A DNA stretch of 64,000 nt from Tritrichomonas musculus. Lineage: Eukaryota; Parabasalia; Tritrichomonadida; Tritrichomonadidae. A program made the position numbers and the translations under genes. Positions 32,293-42,930 of this stretch are shown in pieces; positions within the stretch are counted from its first letter, which is position 1; each line of letters opens with the position of its first letter. The stretch spans positions 1,984,001 to 2,048,000 of the forward strand of contig JAPFFF010000006.1 in assembly GCA_039105265.1 (NCBI GenBank), in the 5' to 3' direction. The notes below the pieces were generated by a model. That model was not told the DNA's origin and made no database searches. It was given only the letters and a program-made list of their open reading frames with translations.

Positions 32293-34242
32293 ATGTTCTC
32301 ATTCCTAATTATTTCATCTCTATGCCTTACAATTATTCCATCTGAAGAAAAAAGTTTTCTTAATTGGATGAGGAAAACAAATCATTTTTATATAGAGGTG
32401 AGGCTGCGAAAATTTTTGGTATTTTTTAATAATATTAATAAATATTATCTTATTGCAGAATTAAATGCTATTTATGATAATTTCACTAATATTTTTTTCA
32501 GATTTTTAGCTATAAATCCATTTTTAAAATTGAATTGTTTATATCTAATTATAATTTCAATTTTATCTTAATAAAAAAATTCCATTTACTCAAAATAATA
32601 AATAATTTAATTATCAATATTTAATATATAGATGTGAATATAATATTAAAATCTTCGACTAAGAATTATAAATCAAATTTTGATTTTTTATGATTTAACT
32701 AACTATCATCATATTATAAGCATGATTTGTTTGGTAAATTATTGATAAATATTAAAATAAATACTTATTGTGATGTTGATACCAAAATTAAAACAAATGA
32801 AATTATTGGTATATTTGTGAAGTTTACATCATTAACGTATATAGAATTATATTCAATATTAAACCTCAATCCTAGCTAAAATTGTAAAAAAATTTTTAAA
32901 AATATTTTGATATGTTTGCCTGCACCAGATAAGTTAAGAGATAAACTATAGTTATCCCTTTGATCTTTAATATAGAAGAAAATTTCTCTTTAAATTGAAA
33001 AATATTTTTTTGAATTTTCTCCAAAAACGCATTTATTGAATAGCTTTCTTATTAAAAAATAGAGATAATCTATATACAAATGCAATTTAATGGTTGAAAA
33101 GAAAAAATAATGACGAATATATGAATTATGACATTTTGAAATATCAATACAATTTCAATTTTTTTTGATTAAATCTAAAAAAAAGTATATGATATGAAAA
33201 GGTGACAACACCATAATACTATATTTTTAATTTATTTTTAATTTTGTTGATTATTATTCCGAAAAAAGTTCATTTAAAATTTCGCAGTCTCACCTCTTTT
33301 TATATTGGTCAAGAATATCATTTCAGATTAGGTGTTTGGTTATCTAATTACAGATTTATTCAATCACAGAAATCCTCAGGTCAGCATTTTAAATGTGGCT
33401 TGAATAGTTTTGCTACATTCACTCCAGCTGAATATCGTTTGTATTTAAGTTCAAGACAAAACCAAAACGACTTAAAATTTGGAGAAACATTTATGTCAAA
33501 TTCAGAATCAAGTAAAAATATTTTTCAGAAAATGCATGATGCTAGTAAAAATAAAGATACTTCAGTTCCAGATGAACTTGATTATCGTAATCATAATCCA
33601 AAAGTTCTTAATGATATTCAAGATGTTGGAAGTTGCAGTGGTAGCGATTGGGCTTTTGCAGTTGCATCATGTGTGGAAACCAATTATGCATTATCTGGTC
33701 ATAAAACTCTTTATAAACTATCAGAGCAATGTTTAATAGACTGTGTTGAATATTGTGATGGATGCAACAGTTGTGAAGCATATTCTGCTTTTTCTTTTAT
33801 AACAGGAACATACAATACTTTAATTAATTTAATTGATGACTATCCTTGGACTGGATCAAAAGGAACTTGCAACTTTAACAAAGACAAGAGTGTCTCTTTA
33901 TATTCAGGTGTTGCATGGGGACGAGAAAATCCAGAATCTGATATGGTCCATTGGTTAAACACATATGGAATTGGTGCAGTTCGTATTGATGCTTCATCAG
34001 CATCATTCCAACTCTACACAAGTGGCATTTATGATGATAAGAACTGTGGAACAAATACTAATATTGATGTAAATGTGGTTGGCTATGGATATGAAGGCGA
34101 AGGGGACAGTGCAATTCCATATTGGATCTGTAGAAATAGTTGGGGTACTTTATGGGGAGAAGAAGGATACTTCAGAATTCTCAGAGGATCCAATGAGTGT
34201 GGAATTGCTACTATTTTTGGATTTCCAGCTGTCTTTTTTTAA
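32293..34242 (+). pseudogene. Papain-like (C1A) cysteine protease homologue, split by a transposon and lacking the catalytic Cys and His
   Basis: The ATG at 32293 begins a signal peptide (MFSFLIISSLCL) and the start of an I29-type propeptide (FLNWMRKTNHFYI). The frame resumes at 33298 with YIGQEYHFRLGVWL and continues to 34242. Between them lies a 904-bp transposon with an 8-bp duplication; joining the two parts at the duplication gives one frame, so the gene was once continuous. The mature part starts near DELDYRN. Papain's GSCW centre reads GSCSGSDW here, with Asp (codon 33646-33648) in the catalytic Cys place; the H-A-V of the His motif is replaced in NIDVNVVGYGY; the Asn motif NSWG remains. 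The product would be a non-catalytic homologue. Trichomonads have many secreted or lysosomal C1A proteases; this copy appears dead by two independent routes. Confidence 0.8.
32394..33297. mobile_element. 904-bp TIR element with 8-bp target duplication inside the protease gene
   Basis: The ends are AGAGGTGAGGCTGCGAAA and, as the complement of the right end, AGAGGTGAGACTGCGAAA. TTTTATAT flanks both sides (32386-32393 and 33298-33305). An 8-bp duplication fits hAT or P-type transposition; the TIR sequence itself is not recognised. No transposase is encoded. It is a different family from the other elements in this window by TIR sequence. Confidence 0.85.
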
Positions 34243-34484
34243 ATCATAATTAATGATTCATTTTAATTTTTTTTTATTTAATATGTAAAGCATTATAATT
34301 TCCAAGAAATTTATCTTTATTGATTGGTAAAACATTTAAATCTTTAGTATTTGATAATTGATTGTTATGTAGTACAAAAGATTTTCCTGGTCATAAACAA
34401 AATAATAATCATATAATATGTCACTTAAATTATAGTAGATAATTAATTATTTACTGTAGTAAAAAAAGATAGAAAATAATAAAT

Positions 34485-35099
34485 TCAGCAACCACAATAG
34501 CCATTATCATTATTGCTTTCTTCTGTATTATTTAATTCAACACCATGAGTTTGTTCAACTGTATTATTGTCAGAATTTATCCTATTTATTAGTTCTTCAA
34601 AAGCATTTTGAACATGATCAGCTGTTTTTGCACTTGCTTCAACAAACAATGTTGAGTATTTGCGTGCCATGTTTTGCCCCATTTCAGTTGTAACAATTTT
34701 ATTAGGGTCACACTTATCTTTGAGATCAGATTTATTACCGACTAAAATTATTTGATAAGAATTTGTTGCATTTTCTTGAAGTTGTTGAATCCAATATTCA
34801 TCAATATTGTTCAAAGATTCGACTCTTGTTATATCATAAACCATAACAACTCCATCAACGTTTCGATAGAATTGACGAGCTAATGTTCTGAACTTTTCTT
34901 GTCCTGCTGTATCCCATATACCAAGTTTAATTCGTTCACCATTGACTGTAATGTATTTTGGTTGAAATTCAACACCAACTGTTGCAGGTAATTCATCACT
35001 AAATTCGTTTTTGATATATTGATTAATGATCGATGTTTTTCCAACACCGCTGTCTCCCAATAAAATGATTTTGAACTGTTTTGAATATTCGGCACTCAT
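34485..35099 (-). CDS. Rab-family small GTPase
   Basis: 204 residues, full length for a Rab. The nucleotide-binding boxes are all intact: GDSGVGKT near 15-22, switch I with Thr in TVGVEF, WDTAGQEKFRTL (Rab-type switch II), NKSDL and EASAK. The tail after residue 175 is Asn/Glu-rich and ends in CGC, a Cys-x-Cys geranylgeranylation signal, so the protein should cycle onto membranes and direct vesicle traffic. Gln in AGQ implies normal GTP hydrolysis. The subclass (for example Rab5/Rab1-like) cannot be fixed from sight. Divergent from the Sec7 gene with about 700 bp between the starts. Confidence 0.95.
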   Translation of the reverse strand: MSAEYSKQFKIILLGDSGVGKTSIINQYIKNEFSDELPATVGVEFQPKYITVNGERIKLGIWDTAGQEKFRTLARQFYRNVDGVVMVYDITRVESLNNIDEYWIQQLQENATNSYQIILVGNKSDLKDKCDPNKIVTTEMGQNMARKYSTLFVEASAKTADHVQNAFEELINRINSDNNTVEQTHGVELNNTEESNNDNGYCGC

Positions 35100-35650
35100 T
35101 TTAAATTTTTAAAATTTTTTACAAACATTTGACCACTCTATTTGAGAATAGATTTAACAATTGATTTAACTATTTTTCTCTGAAAAAATAATATATGTAT
35201 ATTATTGATTATCTTCATCTTGTCAAGCCAAATAAAAGAAATTTTAATATAATTATATATTTTTTTATATTATATTTTTTTATAACAACTTTTATTTTTT
35301 ATTATTTTAGATTTTAAATAATATTTGAAATGACAAAGTGGCAATTTTGGTTTTATTTTTGAGTAAAATTCATGTATATTCGTTTTTATAAGGCATCATT
35401 GAATTTTTAGAGTATTAATTTGGTTTCTCGATTTAAGATTTTGAAATTTATGGTCTAATGTTTTTTTAAGTGGCATATAATCTCACATATCATTAATCAA
35501 ATACTCTTTTCTAACAAAGCTATATTTATTTTTTTGACGTTTCCAAATCGATTTATAATATTTTGGTGTTTAAATTTTTATTATGTTATTTTCTAATAAA
35601 GCCGTATAATAAACTAAATAGTGAACTATAATCATAAAAAAGATATAAGT

Positions 35651-35680
35651 TTACCGGTAATGCAATCATGATTGCATTAC
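35651..35680. promoter_or_regulatory. Double palindrome in the Rab-Sec7 divergent intergenic region
   Basis: TTACCGGTAA (35651-35660) overlaps a perfect 24-bp palindrome (35657-35680) whose half is GTAATGCAATCA. It lies about 128 bases upstream of the Sec7-protein start. A dimeric transcription-factor site is one reading; a repeat relic is another. Confidence 0.4.
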
Positions 35681-35797
35681 GAAATGCCGATCAATATTGA
35701 ATAAAGCTATATCAAATTTATTCAATTGAATTGATAAATGACGATGATAAATCATTTAAAAAGGTAGTATCCAATTTTAAAAATTGAATAAAAATCC

Positions 35798-35802
35798 TCA
35801 TT
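35798..35802 (+). promoter_or_regulatory. Initiator-like element of the Sec7 gene
   Basis: CCTCATTGAATAATG: the TCATT places the putative +1 A eight bases before the start codon, as expected for a trichomonad initiator. Confidence 0.5.
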
Positions 35803-35807
35803 GAATA

Positions 35808-38800
35808 ATGTCGCAATCATCTGCAGCTTTCATTCCTTTAATCCATTCGCAACTCGCAGAACTCAAGAAAATCTGTGGTACTCTATTCCATCGTCCAGTT
35901 CGCGACTCACTTGCCTCAACTGAATCGTATCTTCAAAATTTAAAATCCGACGAAAACAATATAATAAATCTTCAAACCGCTCTTGCACCATTCTTTACTG
36001 CCTTTGATGATGACCAAAAGTTATTTCAAGCTACTGTTTTAGATTGTTTTTATAAAATATTTCGACAAAGTTCACCCGCTTTTTATCCTAACCGTGATCT
36101 CACATGGCAAATCATAAATCTTTTACTCAAATTTGACAAAACCAATTTAGATGAATTAAATCTAGCTTGCTGTAATGTTTGTATTGCTTGTTTAAGATCA
36201 CCCAGTGGAATTCACTTTTGCCATGGTTCTCTCCTTCGAAAGATGTTCCGACTACTTTTCCGAATTTTCAACAATACTGATAATTCAAATACTTTCAACT
36301 CTATCAAAACTTCAATTAACGAAACACTTCTCGCTATTTTTGACTCATATAATGAGCCAGTCGAACTACTTCCAAATACAACAATTGAAGGCCTTGTAGA
36401 AATTTCTACCTCTATTCTTATTGAGAATTCAATGTCGATCCGAAAATATCTTTCACCAATTTTAGAAGCTGGTGATTATACACCAACCATAAGAGATGTT
36501 GATGTTTTTGCTGTAATTTCACTTTTTAGTTCTATAATTGAAAAGAACAAACTTAAACTCAAAACAATTAAATTAGCCGCCGAATTTTTAGTAAGCTCAT
36601 TAAAGCAAAAATCGAAATTTTTCGAAAGGAGTGCATTTCGTTTACTTCTTGAAACCAAGATTCATGTAGCTTGTCTTTCCTTAATGCTTGATAATCGCAT
36701 GGAATTAGCTGATTTAACATCTGATCTATTTATTTCAATATGGGAACGATTTGCGCCATATTACAACGAAGGTATGAATGCTATACTTGTCAAAGGTCTT
36801 CAAACGACTCTTACGAGTCCCTATCCGAATGTATTAGCACGATCACTTACCATATACAAGAAACTTGCCAAATATCCGCAAATTTTTGTAGATGCGTTTG
36901 TCAACTATGATTGTGATCGATCAGGTTTCTTTGACAATGTTTGGGAGAACACTTTAAATTTAATAATTAAATTAGCATATCCAGATAAAAAGCCGAATAC
37001 AGCCAATATGCAAAACAATGTTCAATTACAAGCCATAGATGTCATTGTTGACTTTCTAGAAACTCTCTGGAAGTACTTTGAAGTAGAAAGTGAAAAAGAG
37101 CAAGAAATAGAGAAAGAGAAAGAAGCTCAAGAGAAAGAAGATCACAAGAAAGAAAAGAAAGCCAAGCAAATATCACGTTCACCATCCAGTAGCGAAACTC
37201 CACAAGAATTCTTTGAAGCCAAGAAAGCTAAAGACACTTTTTCAAAGGGACTTGATCTATTCAAAAAGTCATTTAAGAAAGGATTGAAATTTTTCATAGA
37301 AAAAGGATTTTGTTCAAACACACCGCAGTCAATTGCTGACTTCCTTTGGGACAACGAAGCATTGGATCCAATCCAAGTCGGCCAACTTATTGGAGACAAA
37401 GATCAAGTCGAGACACTGAAGTGTTACACGAATCACTTTGATTTCAAGCATCTTAGTTTTGAGCAGGCCTTTCGTATTTTCCTTCAAAAGTTCCAAGTTC
37501 CAGGTGAAGCGCAAATGATTGATCGAGTGATGGAGCAATTTGGCTCCAAATTTTATAACGATAATCCGACGCTTTTCAGTTGTGCCGATACAGTTTATGT
37601 TCTTGCATTTTCAGCACTGATGCTTCACACTGATGCTTTTCACCCCAATGTCAAAGCGCGCATGACTCTTGAGCAGTTCATCCAGAATAACAAAGGAATA
37701 GACAACGGAAACGACATGCCTGTTGAGTTTTTGACCGACCTTTACAAGGGCATCACATCCAAGCAAATTTACGTGACAAACATGAAAACATCGGCACCTT
37801 TAAATGCGTCCTCATCCTTGCTGACACGTGAGCAGAGGGCCGACTTGTACAAGAGCCAAATGAAGAGGACGCTTGAAGAAGCGAGAAACATAACCGTTGT
37901 TCCAGTAACCGCTGATGACGGCGCCAACAACACGTCACTAAACAGCAGCAGCAAGCATGTCTTTCATCGCAGCGAATCGCACTTGTTTATTGGGCCGATG
38001 TTTCAGTCAATTTGGGGTGGTGCCCTAGCGGTTTTGACAATGACATTTGAGCAGAATGATGATCCGAAGATTTACAAGACATGTCTTCGAGGATTGTCAA
38101 ACTCTGTTCACATTGCTTCCCATTGTTTCATTGAAATCGCACTCGATACGCTCATCGACTCCTTTGGCACTTTTACCTGCCTTCGAAAGGGACTTCGCGA
38201 CTCTAAACCGAAGAACTTTGAATGCACAAACACGCTCCTCAAAATAGCGCTCGAAGACAAGAACTACCTGCGCGGCGCTTGGGAGATTGTCATGGGCGAG
38301 TTGAGCGCCCTTGATCGGATGCAGCTACTTTCGCAGAACTTCAATGTCGACGACATGAAGCAGCTGTTCGCCGAATCACCGGAGCTCGATCGTGAAAGCA
38401 TAATTGACTTCATTCGCGCCATCTGCCACACTTCTAACTTGGAGCTTGCCGAGAATCCTCCTCGGTTCTTCTTGCTTGAGCAGGTCCGAATTGTCGCTGT
38501 CTTCAACATGCAAAGGCCGCGCTACATATGGATGCCAATCTGGGACATAATTGGCGAATATCTCCTCAACATATCGAGCGGGTCTTCCGCACAACTTGAC
38601 ATCGCTTTGATGGGCGTCAACACATTGACCCAGATAGCGAAGGCCTTCCTTGATCAGCCCGAATTGACGCAGTTCCACTTTCAGCGCCATTTCATGTTCC
38701 CTTTCCAGCAGATCTTCGAGAAGCAGACAAGCTACGAAGTCCATGATTACGTGCTCGAAAACTTGCTGAAAATAATTGAGAGTGATTCTGGCGACAAATT

Positions 38801-39944
38801 GCAAAGTGGCTGGTCGGTTATCTTCGATTTATTGACCATTGCGTCGGTTGATCGACTTTTACAAGAAAGAGCTTTTAACTTGGTCTCAATTATTGTCAAG
38901 AAATATTTGGGCATCATTTCGTCAATCGACCTCATTTCAGTGCTCTCAAATTTCTTCGCTAACGCGGAGAACGTTAAGTTGAGAGAGCAAGCCGTATTAG
39001 ATCTTGGAGAAGTTGCAAAAATATTGCCAATTGAAGAAGAAAACGCATGGTTCTCAATTTTCGCAGCTCTGGGTTACAGTGGTCAAAATGAGATCGATTC
39101 AGTGCGCGTCCAATCGCACGAGGTCTACTTGAATATTCTGAAGACGATCAATTTGCCCACAAATTTATTAAAGAGCGCAATTGAAGAAGCATTGCCTCAG
39201 TACTTCGAAGCTACCGAGTTTCATCCTCACGATGAACAGTTCTTCAGTTCTGGTATAGTGTTCTTGAAGAGAGTCTTCGATGAGGTCTTCGATGGAGATT
39301 GGGATTCAAAATTCAAACCTGATTTTCAATCCTCGATTTTTGATTGTCTTAAGAATTGTTCATTGAGTATAAATAAGGACCTTTCTAAAAGCGCCCTAAA
39401 CTTAATCGAGGCAAAATTCAAAGTAGTCGATATTGACGTGACGATCAACTGTCTATCAAAAATAGGTGAAAAAATTGACCTTATGACTATTCCTAATGCT
39501 CGACTTTTCCTCTCAATTGTTGAGACTTTTAACGAACAATCTTCCCCCGATGAAAATAGATTCATTGATGTAATTAAGAAAACTGTTGAGGTTTGCAAGA
39601 ACAAGCAGCTTTTTGTTATATGGGCACAATGCCGATCAACATTATTGAAAACTTTACAAAAGTTTGCCAGTAAAGATGAGGTACGTCCTGAAATTGCTCA
39701 AACTTTGTCTGATACTCTTCAGTGCTACGTCGAAAATGACTTCTTGAAGAAAGACGAGAACGAGCAGTCTTTGGCTTGGAATCAGGCAGTTGTCGTGTCT
39801 CTAAACATGCTCAATAAGATGGAGGACAACTTGTTCAATATGTGCTTCGATAAGTCATCTGATTCTTTGCTCAAAATTATTCTGGCCTACTCATCAGAGG
39901 TGAGAAAGCAGATCAGCTTGGCAATGCAAAGAAGGCTTCTTTAA
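35808..39944 (+). CDS. Large ARF guanine-nucleotide exchange factor (BIG/Sec7p type)
   Basis: 1378 residues. The N-terminal 400 residues are helical and correspond to the DCB/HUS regions of large ARF-GEFs; a highly charged Lys/Glu linker follows at about 425-455. The Sec7 domain spans about residues 483-654 with FIEKGF, the glutamate-finger motif VPGEAQMIDR (Glu567), ADTVYVLAFSALMLHTDAFHPNVK, and a TLEQFIQNNKGID stretch. The remaining 700 residues are alpha-helical repeats like the HDS domains. The protein should activate ARF GTPases at the Golgi or endosomes. The length fits the yeast Sec7/BIG range at its lower end. G+C rises sharply in the middle of the gene (one row 55% against 25% near the 5' end). 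Start supported by an upstream initiator. Confidence 0.9.
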   Translation: MSQSSAAFIPLIHSQLAELKKICGTLFHRPVRDSLASTESYLQNLKSDENNIINLQTALAPFFTAFDDDQKLFQATVLDCFYKIFRQSSPAFYPNRDLTWQIINLLLKFDKTNLDELNLACCNVCIACLRSPSGIHFCHGSLLRKMFRLLFRIFNNTDNSNTFNSIKTSINETLLAIFDSYNEPVELLPNTTIEGLVEISTSILIENSMSIRKYLSPILEAGDYTPTIRDVDVFAVISLFSSIIEKNKLKLKTIKLAAEFLVSSLKQKSKFFERSAFRLLLETKIHVACLSLMLDNRMELADLTSDLFISIWERFAPYYNEGMNAILVKGLQTTLTSPYPNVLARSLTIYKKLAKYPQIFVDAFVNYDCDRSGFFDNVWENTLNLIIKLAYPDKKPNTANMQNNVQLQAIDVIVDFLETLWKYFEVESEKEQEIEKEKEAQEKEDHKKEKKAKQISRSPSSSETPQEFFEAKKAKDTFSKGLDLFKKSFKKGLKFFIEKGFCSNTPQSIADFLWDNEALDPIQVGQLIGDKDQVETLKCYTNHFDFKHLSFEQAFRIFLQKFQVPGEAQMIDRVMEQFGSKFYNDNPTLFSCADTVYVLAFSALMLHTDAFHPNVKARMTLEQFIQNNKGIDNGNDMPVEFLTDLYKGITSKQIYVTNMKTSAPLNASSSLLTREQRADLYKSQMKRTLEEARNITVVPVTADDGANNTSLNSSSKHVFHRSESHLFIGPMFQSIWGGALAVLTMTFEQNDDPKIYKTCLRGLSNSVHIASHCFIEIALDTLIDSFGTFTCLRKGLRDSKPKNFECTNTLLKIALEDKNYLRGAWEIVMGELSALDRMQLLSQNFNVDDMKQLFAESPELDRESIIDFIRAICHTSNLELAENPPRFFLLEQVRIVAVFNMQRPRYIWMPIWDIIGEYLLNISSGSSAQLDIALMGVNTLTQIAKAFLDQPELTQFHFQRHFMFPFQQIFEKQTSYEVHDYVLENLLKIIESDSGDKLQSGWSVIFDLLTIASVDRLLQERAFNLVSIIVKKYLGIISSIDLISVLSNFFANAENVKLREQAVLDLGEVAKILPIEEENAWFSIFAALGYSGQNEIDSVRVQSHEVYLNILKTINLPTNLLKSAIEEALPQYFEATEFHPHDEQFFSSGIVFLKRVFDEVFDGDWDSKFKPDFQSSIFDCLKNCSLSINKDLSKSALNLIEAKFKVVDIDVTINCLSKIGEKIDLMTIPNARLFLSIVETFNEQSSPDENRFIDVIKKTVEVCKNKQLFVIWAQCRSTLLKTLQKFASKDEVRPEIAQTLSDTLQCYVENDFLKKDENEQSLAWNQAVVVSLNMLNKMEDNLFNMCFDKSSDSLLKIILAYSSEVRKQISLAMQRRLL

Positions 39945-40427
39945 TTGTGATTTTATTTTATGTTGATTTTTTTTTTTTTTGTTTAGTTTATTAAATTGAT
40001 TTTTTTACTTCTTTTTTTCATATATTATAAATTTGATGTTTTATCGGATGATTATTCATCAATGCAATTTATCCTTAAAATTATTTCTTTTGAATTATTT
40101 TTTAAAAAAGTAATGTATATATATGAGAAAATGATGTCTTTCATATGAAATTTTAATTATTAAATTTAATTTGATTTAGATTTTTTTTTATATATATATT
40201 TAAATCTTTGCTTATAGATATTTCTTAATGATTTATAAATAACAAATCGATTTTTAAAGAGAAATTAGAGTATGATTTATCGATGATTCGATAAATACTA
40301 AAAATTTGGATTATATAAAATACATCTGGGAGAATTTAAAACAAACTAACAAGAATTTTTATTTAAAAGAAAGAAAGAAATAGAGAAAGAAAGTAAAAAA
40401 AAAAAAAAACAATAATATATAAAACTC

Positions 40428-42302
40428 TTAAAAGCCGCGCATTCTAAATACTGAATCATTTGCCATATCTTTTGCATTACAAATTTGAGGCGGAGGTGCG
40501 GATCCTCCATAAAATTTAATTAATTTTGAATTATAATCAGCTAACGTGGTTTTTGATAATTCCAATAGACCTGGTATCATCTTTAAATCTGCCATTGTTT
40601 TCTGATCAGCTTTTCCCAAATTTATTGCCATATTTAAAATTGTGAATAATGATGCCCGAAGAGAAGCGTTGAATTCTGTAATAGCTGGGATATTAAAATC
40701 GGCACTAGCTGTTGAATCTCTTCCAAGGGGGCATAAACAGGAGTTTGTGGAGTTTGATCCTGAGCTTCCGTAATTTCTAGATAGCGAACTAGGTGCCGAA
40801 GAAGTAGGTAAATTTAAATGCGATCCTTTGAAATTGCGTGTTAGAGAACTAGGAGCCGAATTAGCCGGAACTTTTGCTAATATATTTCCTTGAGAATTAT
40901 CTGATGAATTATCAGATGAATTATCAGATGATTTCAAATTCAAATTAAATGAATTACTTTCTAAATTTGAAGATAAATTATCATCAGTAGTTTTTGAGTC
41001 AACTCCATTATCCGGCTCTGACAATGGCTCAATATTTTCAACTAGATATTTGGATGCCTCAAGTATTGCTGGAAGTGAATCTTGCATAGCATTTTTTCTT
41101 GACTTCGGATGCATGAATAAAGCTTGCAAAAAATCTCTAGCTGCCATATGTAAGAAAGAATGATCTGGATGCTCAATCATTAATTTAATAATTAATTTGG
41201 TTACTCCAGCTATACTCATAAATGGTCTCATAACAAGATCATTTTGAGCCATAGTAGTTAATAGTTTTATTGCTGATATACCACTAAGAGTTGTACATAG
41301 ATGAGAATCTTGTAATATATTTATTGCTGGATTGAAGAATCCGCGTAATAACTCAGATGTTTGATTGCAATACATTGATGAAATAGATTCCCATCGAATG
41401 TCTTCTATAAATTGTGGAAGAATTCCATAATCTTGATTTAAAAGTTCAACAAAACGATGAGTTCTAACTGATTCGGACAAAACTAATGATTTTGAGCAAA
41501 AAGTAACAATTTTTAAAAGGCCACAATATTGATTTGCCTTTTGCGACATTTGCATTTGATGATTAAATTCATCAAGTAGATTTTCATTAGATGATGAAGG
41601 ATATTGCGATGGAGATAATCTATTATTATTTGTGTCAAACGATTTGGTAAGTTTCTTTTGAATATTTTCGATTTCTGAGTATAATATATTTGTAAAAGAT
41701 AAAGATAATAACCATTGTTGCAAAACTACATTTCGATCTTCTGAAGAACAAACAATCTCAAATAATGACAAAATAGAAGGTTCGGATACGTAGTTAAGCA
41801 TTTGTAAAACGTAACCACAAGAAGATTGAGCAATCGATGGATTATAAAGAAAAGCAACAAGAGTCAATGATGATAATCGACTTAAAAGGACGCTTTCTGG
41901 ATTGTTTTCCCATAAAATTGAAGAAGCAATGTCTCGTAATTGATCGTTTGATAACATAGCTTCTGTTAATGTCGGATCTGAATGTTCGAGTATTGCAAAC
42001 GAACGAGAACTCAGTTGTTCGTATCTCCAGAGAGCTTGCTCTGAAATTTCTTGTGTGTTAGAGTTTTCTCCTAATTTAATATTTCGTTTGGGTGAAGTTG
42101 GATCTGTGAGTTTAAAAGCCAAACGAAGCAAATCTTTTACATGGTCACAGAAATATCGAACAAGTCTTGGATCACCGGTATTAAATAAGCGAAAAGTAAT
42201 ATTATCTGTAAGAACATCTTCAATTTTACTCTTTGGATTGTTTAAAAGTTCTAAAATTGAAGAAGGTTGTAAGAAGATTGGTTCTGTATTATCTAAACTC
42301 AT
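40428..42302 (-). CDS. SAPS-domain protein, PP6 (Sit4) regulatory subunit family
   Basis: 624 residues. The N-terminal part has the SAPS arrangement: a hydrophobic start with SSILELLNNP, then KIEDVL, followed by LVRYFCDHVKDLLRLAF, and long helical repeats to about residue 410, including LLRGFFNPAINILQDS. Residues 430-535 are Ser/Asn/Asp-rich and contain a near-duplicate SAPSSLTRN / SAPSSLSRN; they look disordered and could be phosphorylated. A final helical block (about 540-600) follows. SAPS proteins bind the catalytic subunit of PP6 and govern its targets in cell-cycle and nutrient signalling. Assignment is from layout and short motifs, and moderately sure. TCACA lies 14 bases before the start codon on the coding strand and may be the initiator. 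Confidence 0.6.
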   Translation of the reverse strand: MSLDNTEPIFLQPSSILELLNNPKSKIEDVLTDNITFRLFNTGDPRLVRYFCDHVKDLLRLAFKLTDPTSPKRNIKLGENSNTQEISEQALWRYEQLSSRSFAILEHSDPTLTEAMLSNDQLRDIASSILWENNPESVLLSRLSSLTLVAFLYNPSIAQSSCGYVLQMLNYVSEPSILSLFEIVCSSEDRNVVLQQWLLSLSFTNILYSEIENIQKKLTKSFDTNNNRLSPSQYPSSSNENLLDEFNHQMQMSQKANQYCGLLKIVTFCSKSLVLSESVRTHRFVELLNQDYGILPQFIEDIRWESISSMYCNQTSELLRGFFNPAINILQDSHLCTTLSGISAIKLLTTMAQNDLVMRPFMSIAGVTKLIIKLMIEHPDHSFLHMAARDFLQALFMHPKSRKNAMQDSLPAILEASKYLVENIEPLSEPDNGVDSKTTDDNLSSNLESNSFNLNLKSSDNSSDNSSDNSQGNILAKVPANSAPSSLTRNFKGSHLNLPTSSAPSSLSRNYGSSGSNSTNSCLCPLGRDSTASADFNIPAITEFNASLRASLFTILNMAINLGKADQKTMADLKMIPGLLELSKTTLADYNSKLIKFYGGSAPPPQICNAKDMANDSVFRMRGF

Positions 42303-42930
42303 GTGAGAAAGATTGTGAAAAATAAAAAAAACTTGATTTTCTAAAGAATATGATTACAGATATATATTACAAAGTTTTAAATGCTTTTTCAAATTATTGA
42401 ATAAATATTAATATTTTCTGAGAGAAATAAAATAAATTTTATTTTCAAAATCTGTGATTATTTAAATGTTAAAACAATTATATCTTCTTTTTTTATGATT
42501 AATATTATTATTAAAATTTATATTCATATATATAATAATTAATTTATATGTAATTATTAAAAAATAAAAATAATAATAAATTAAATACTTATATATTCAT
42601 GATTGATATCTTATAGTTGAAGAACAATTCTAGCGGTTAATGAACTGAAGAATTTATAAAAAGTTTTAAATGATAAAATATACTAAAACTTTTGTATATA
42701 TATTTTTTTTGCTTTTCATTAAATTTACTATTTGTATTAAATTTACATTACTATAGTAACAAAATTGAAAGAATTTTTTAATAAGTCAACTAATTGAATG
42801 CTCAATTTTTTCTCATTGTTTGCTTTTTTGCGTTATGTAATTAACAAATTCATAATTTTATTTTATATATAAATAATATAAAAGTAATTATATATAAATA
42901 TTACTTTTATGATTTGATTAAGGGCAATCG
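42303..42930. other. No gene recognised
   Basis: AT-rich upstream region of the SAPS gene; nothing further supportable. Confidence 0.5.

Noticed and set aside
32394-33297. Spliceosomal intron in the protease gene
   Set aside because: It is far longer than typical trichomonad introns, has inverted terminal repeats and an 8-bp duplication, and splicing at its GT/AG edges would break the frame.
37142-38935. Several minus-strand frames of 60-140 codons within the Sec7 gene
   Set aside because: Shadows of the G+C-rich coding stretch; the sense frame is a clear Sec7 protein.
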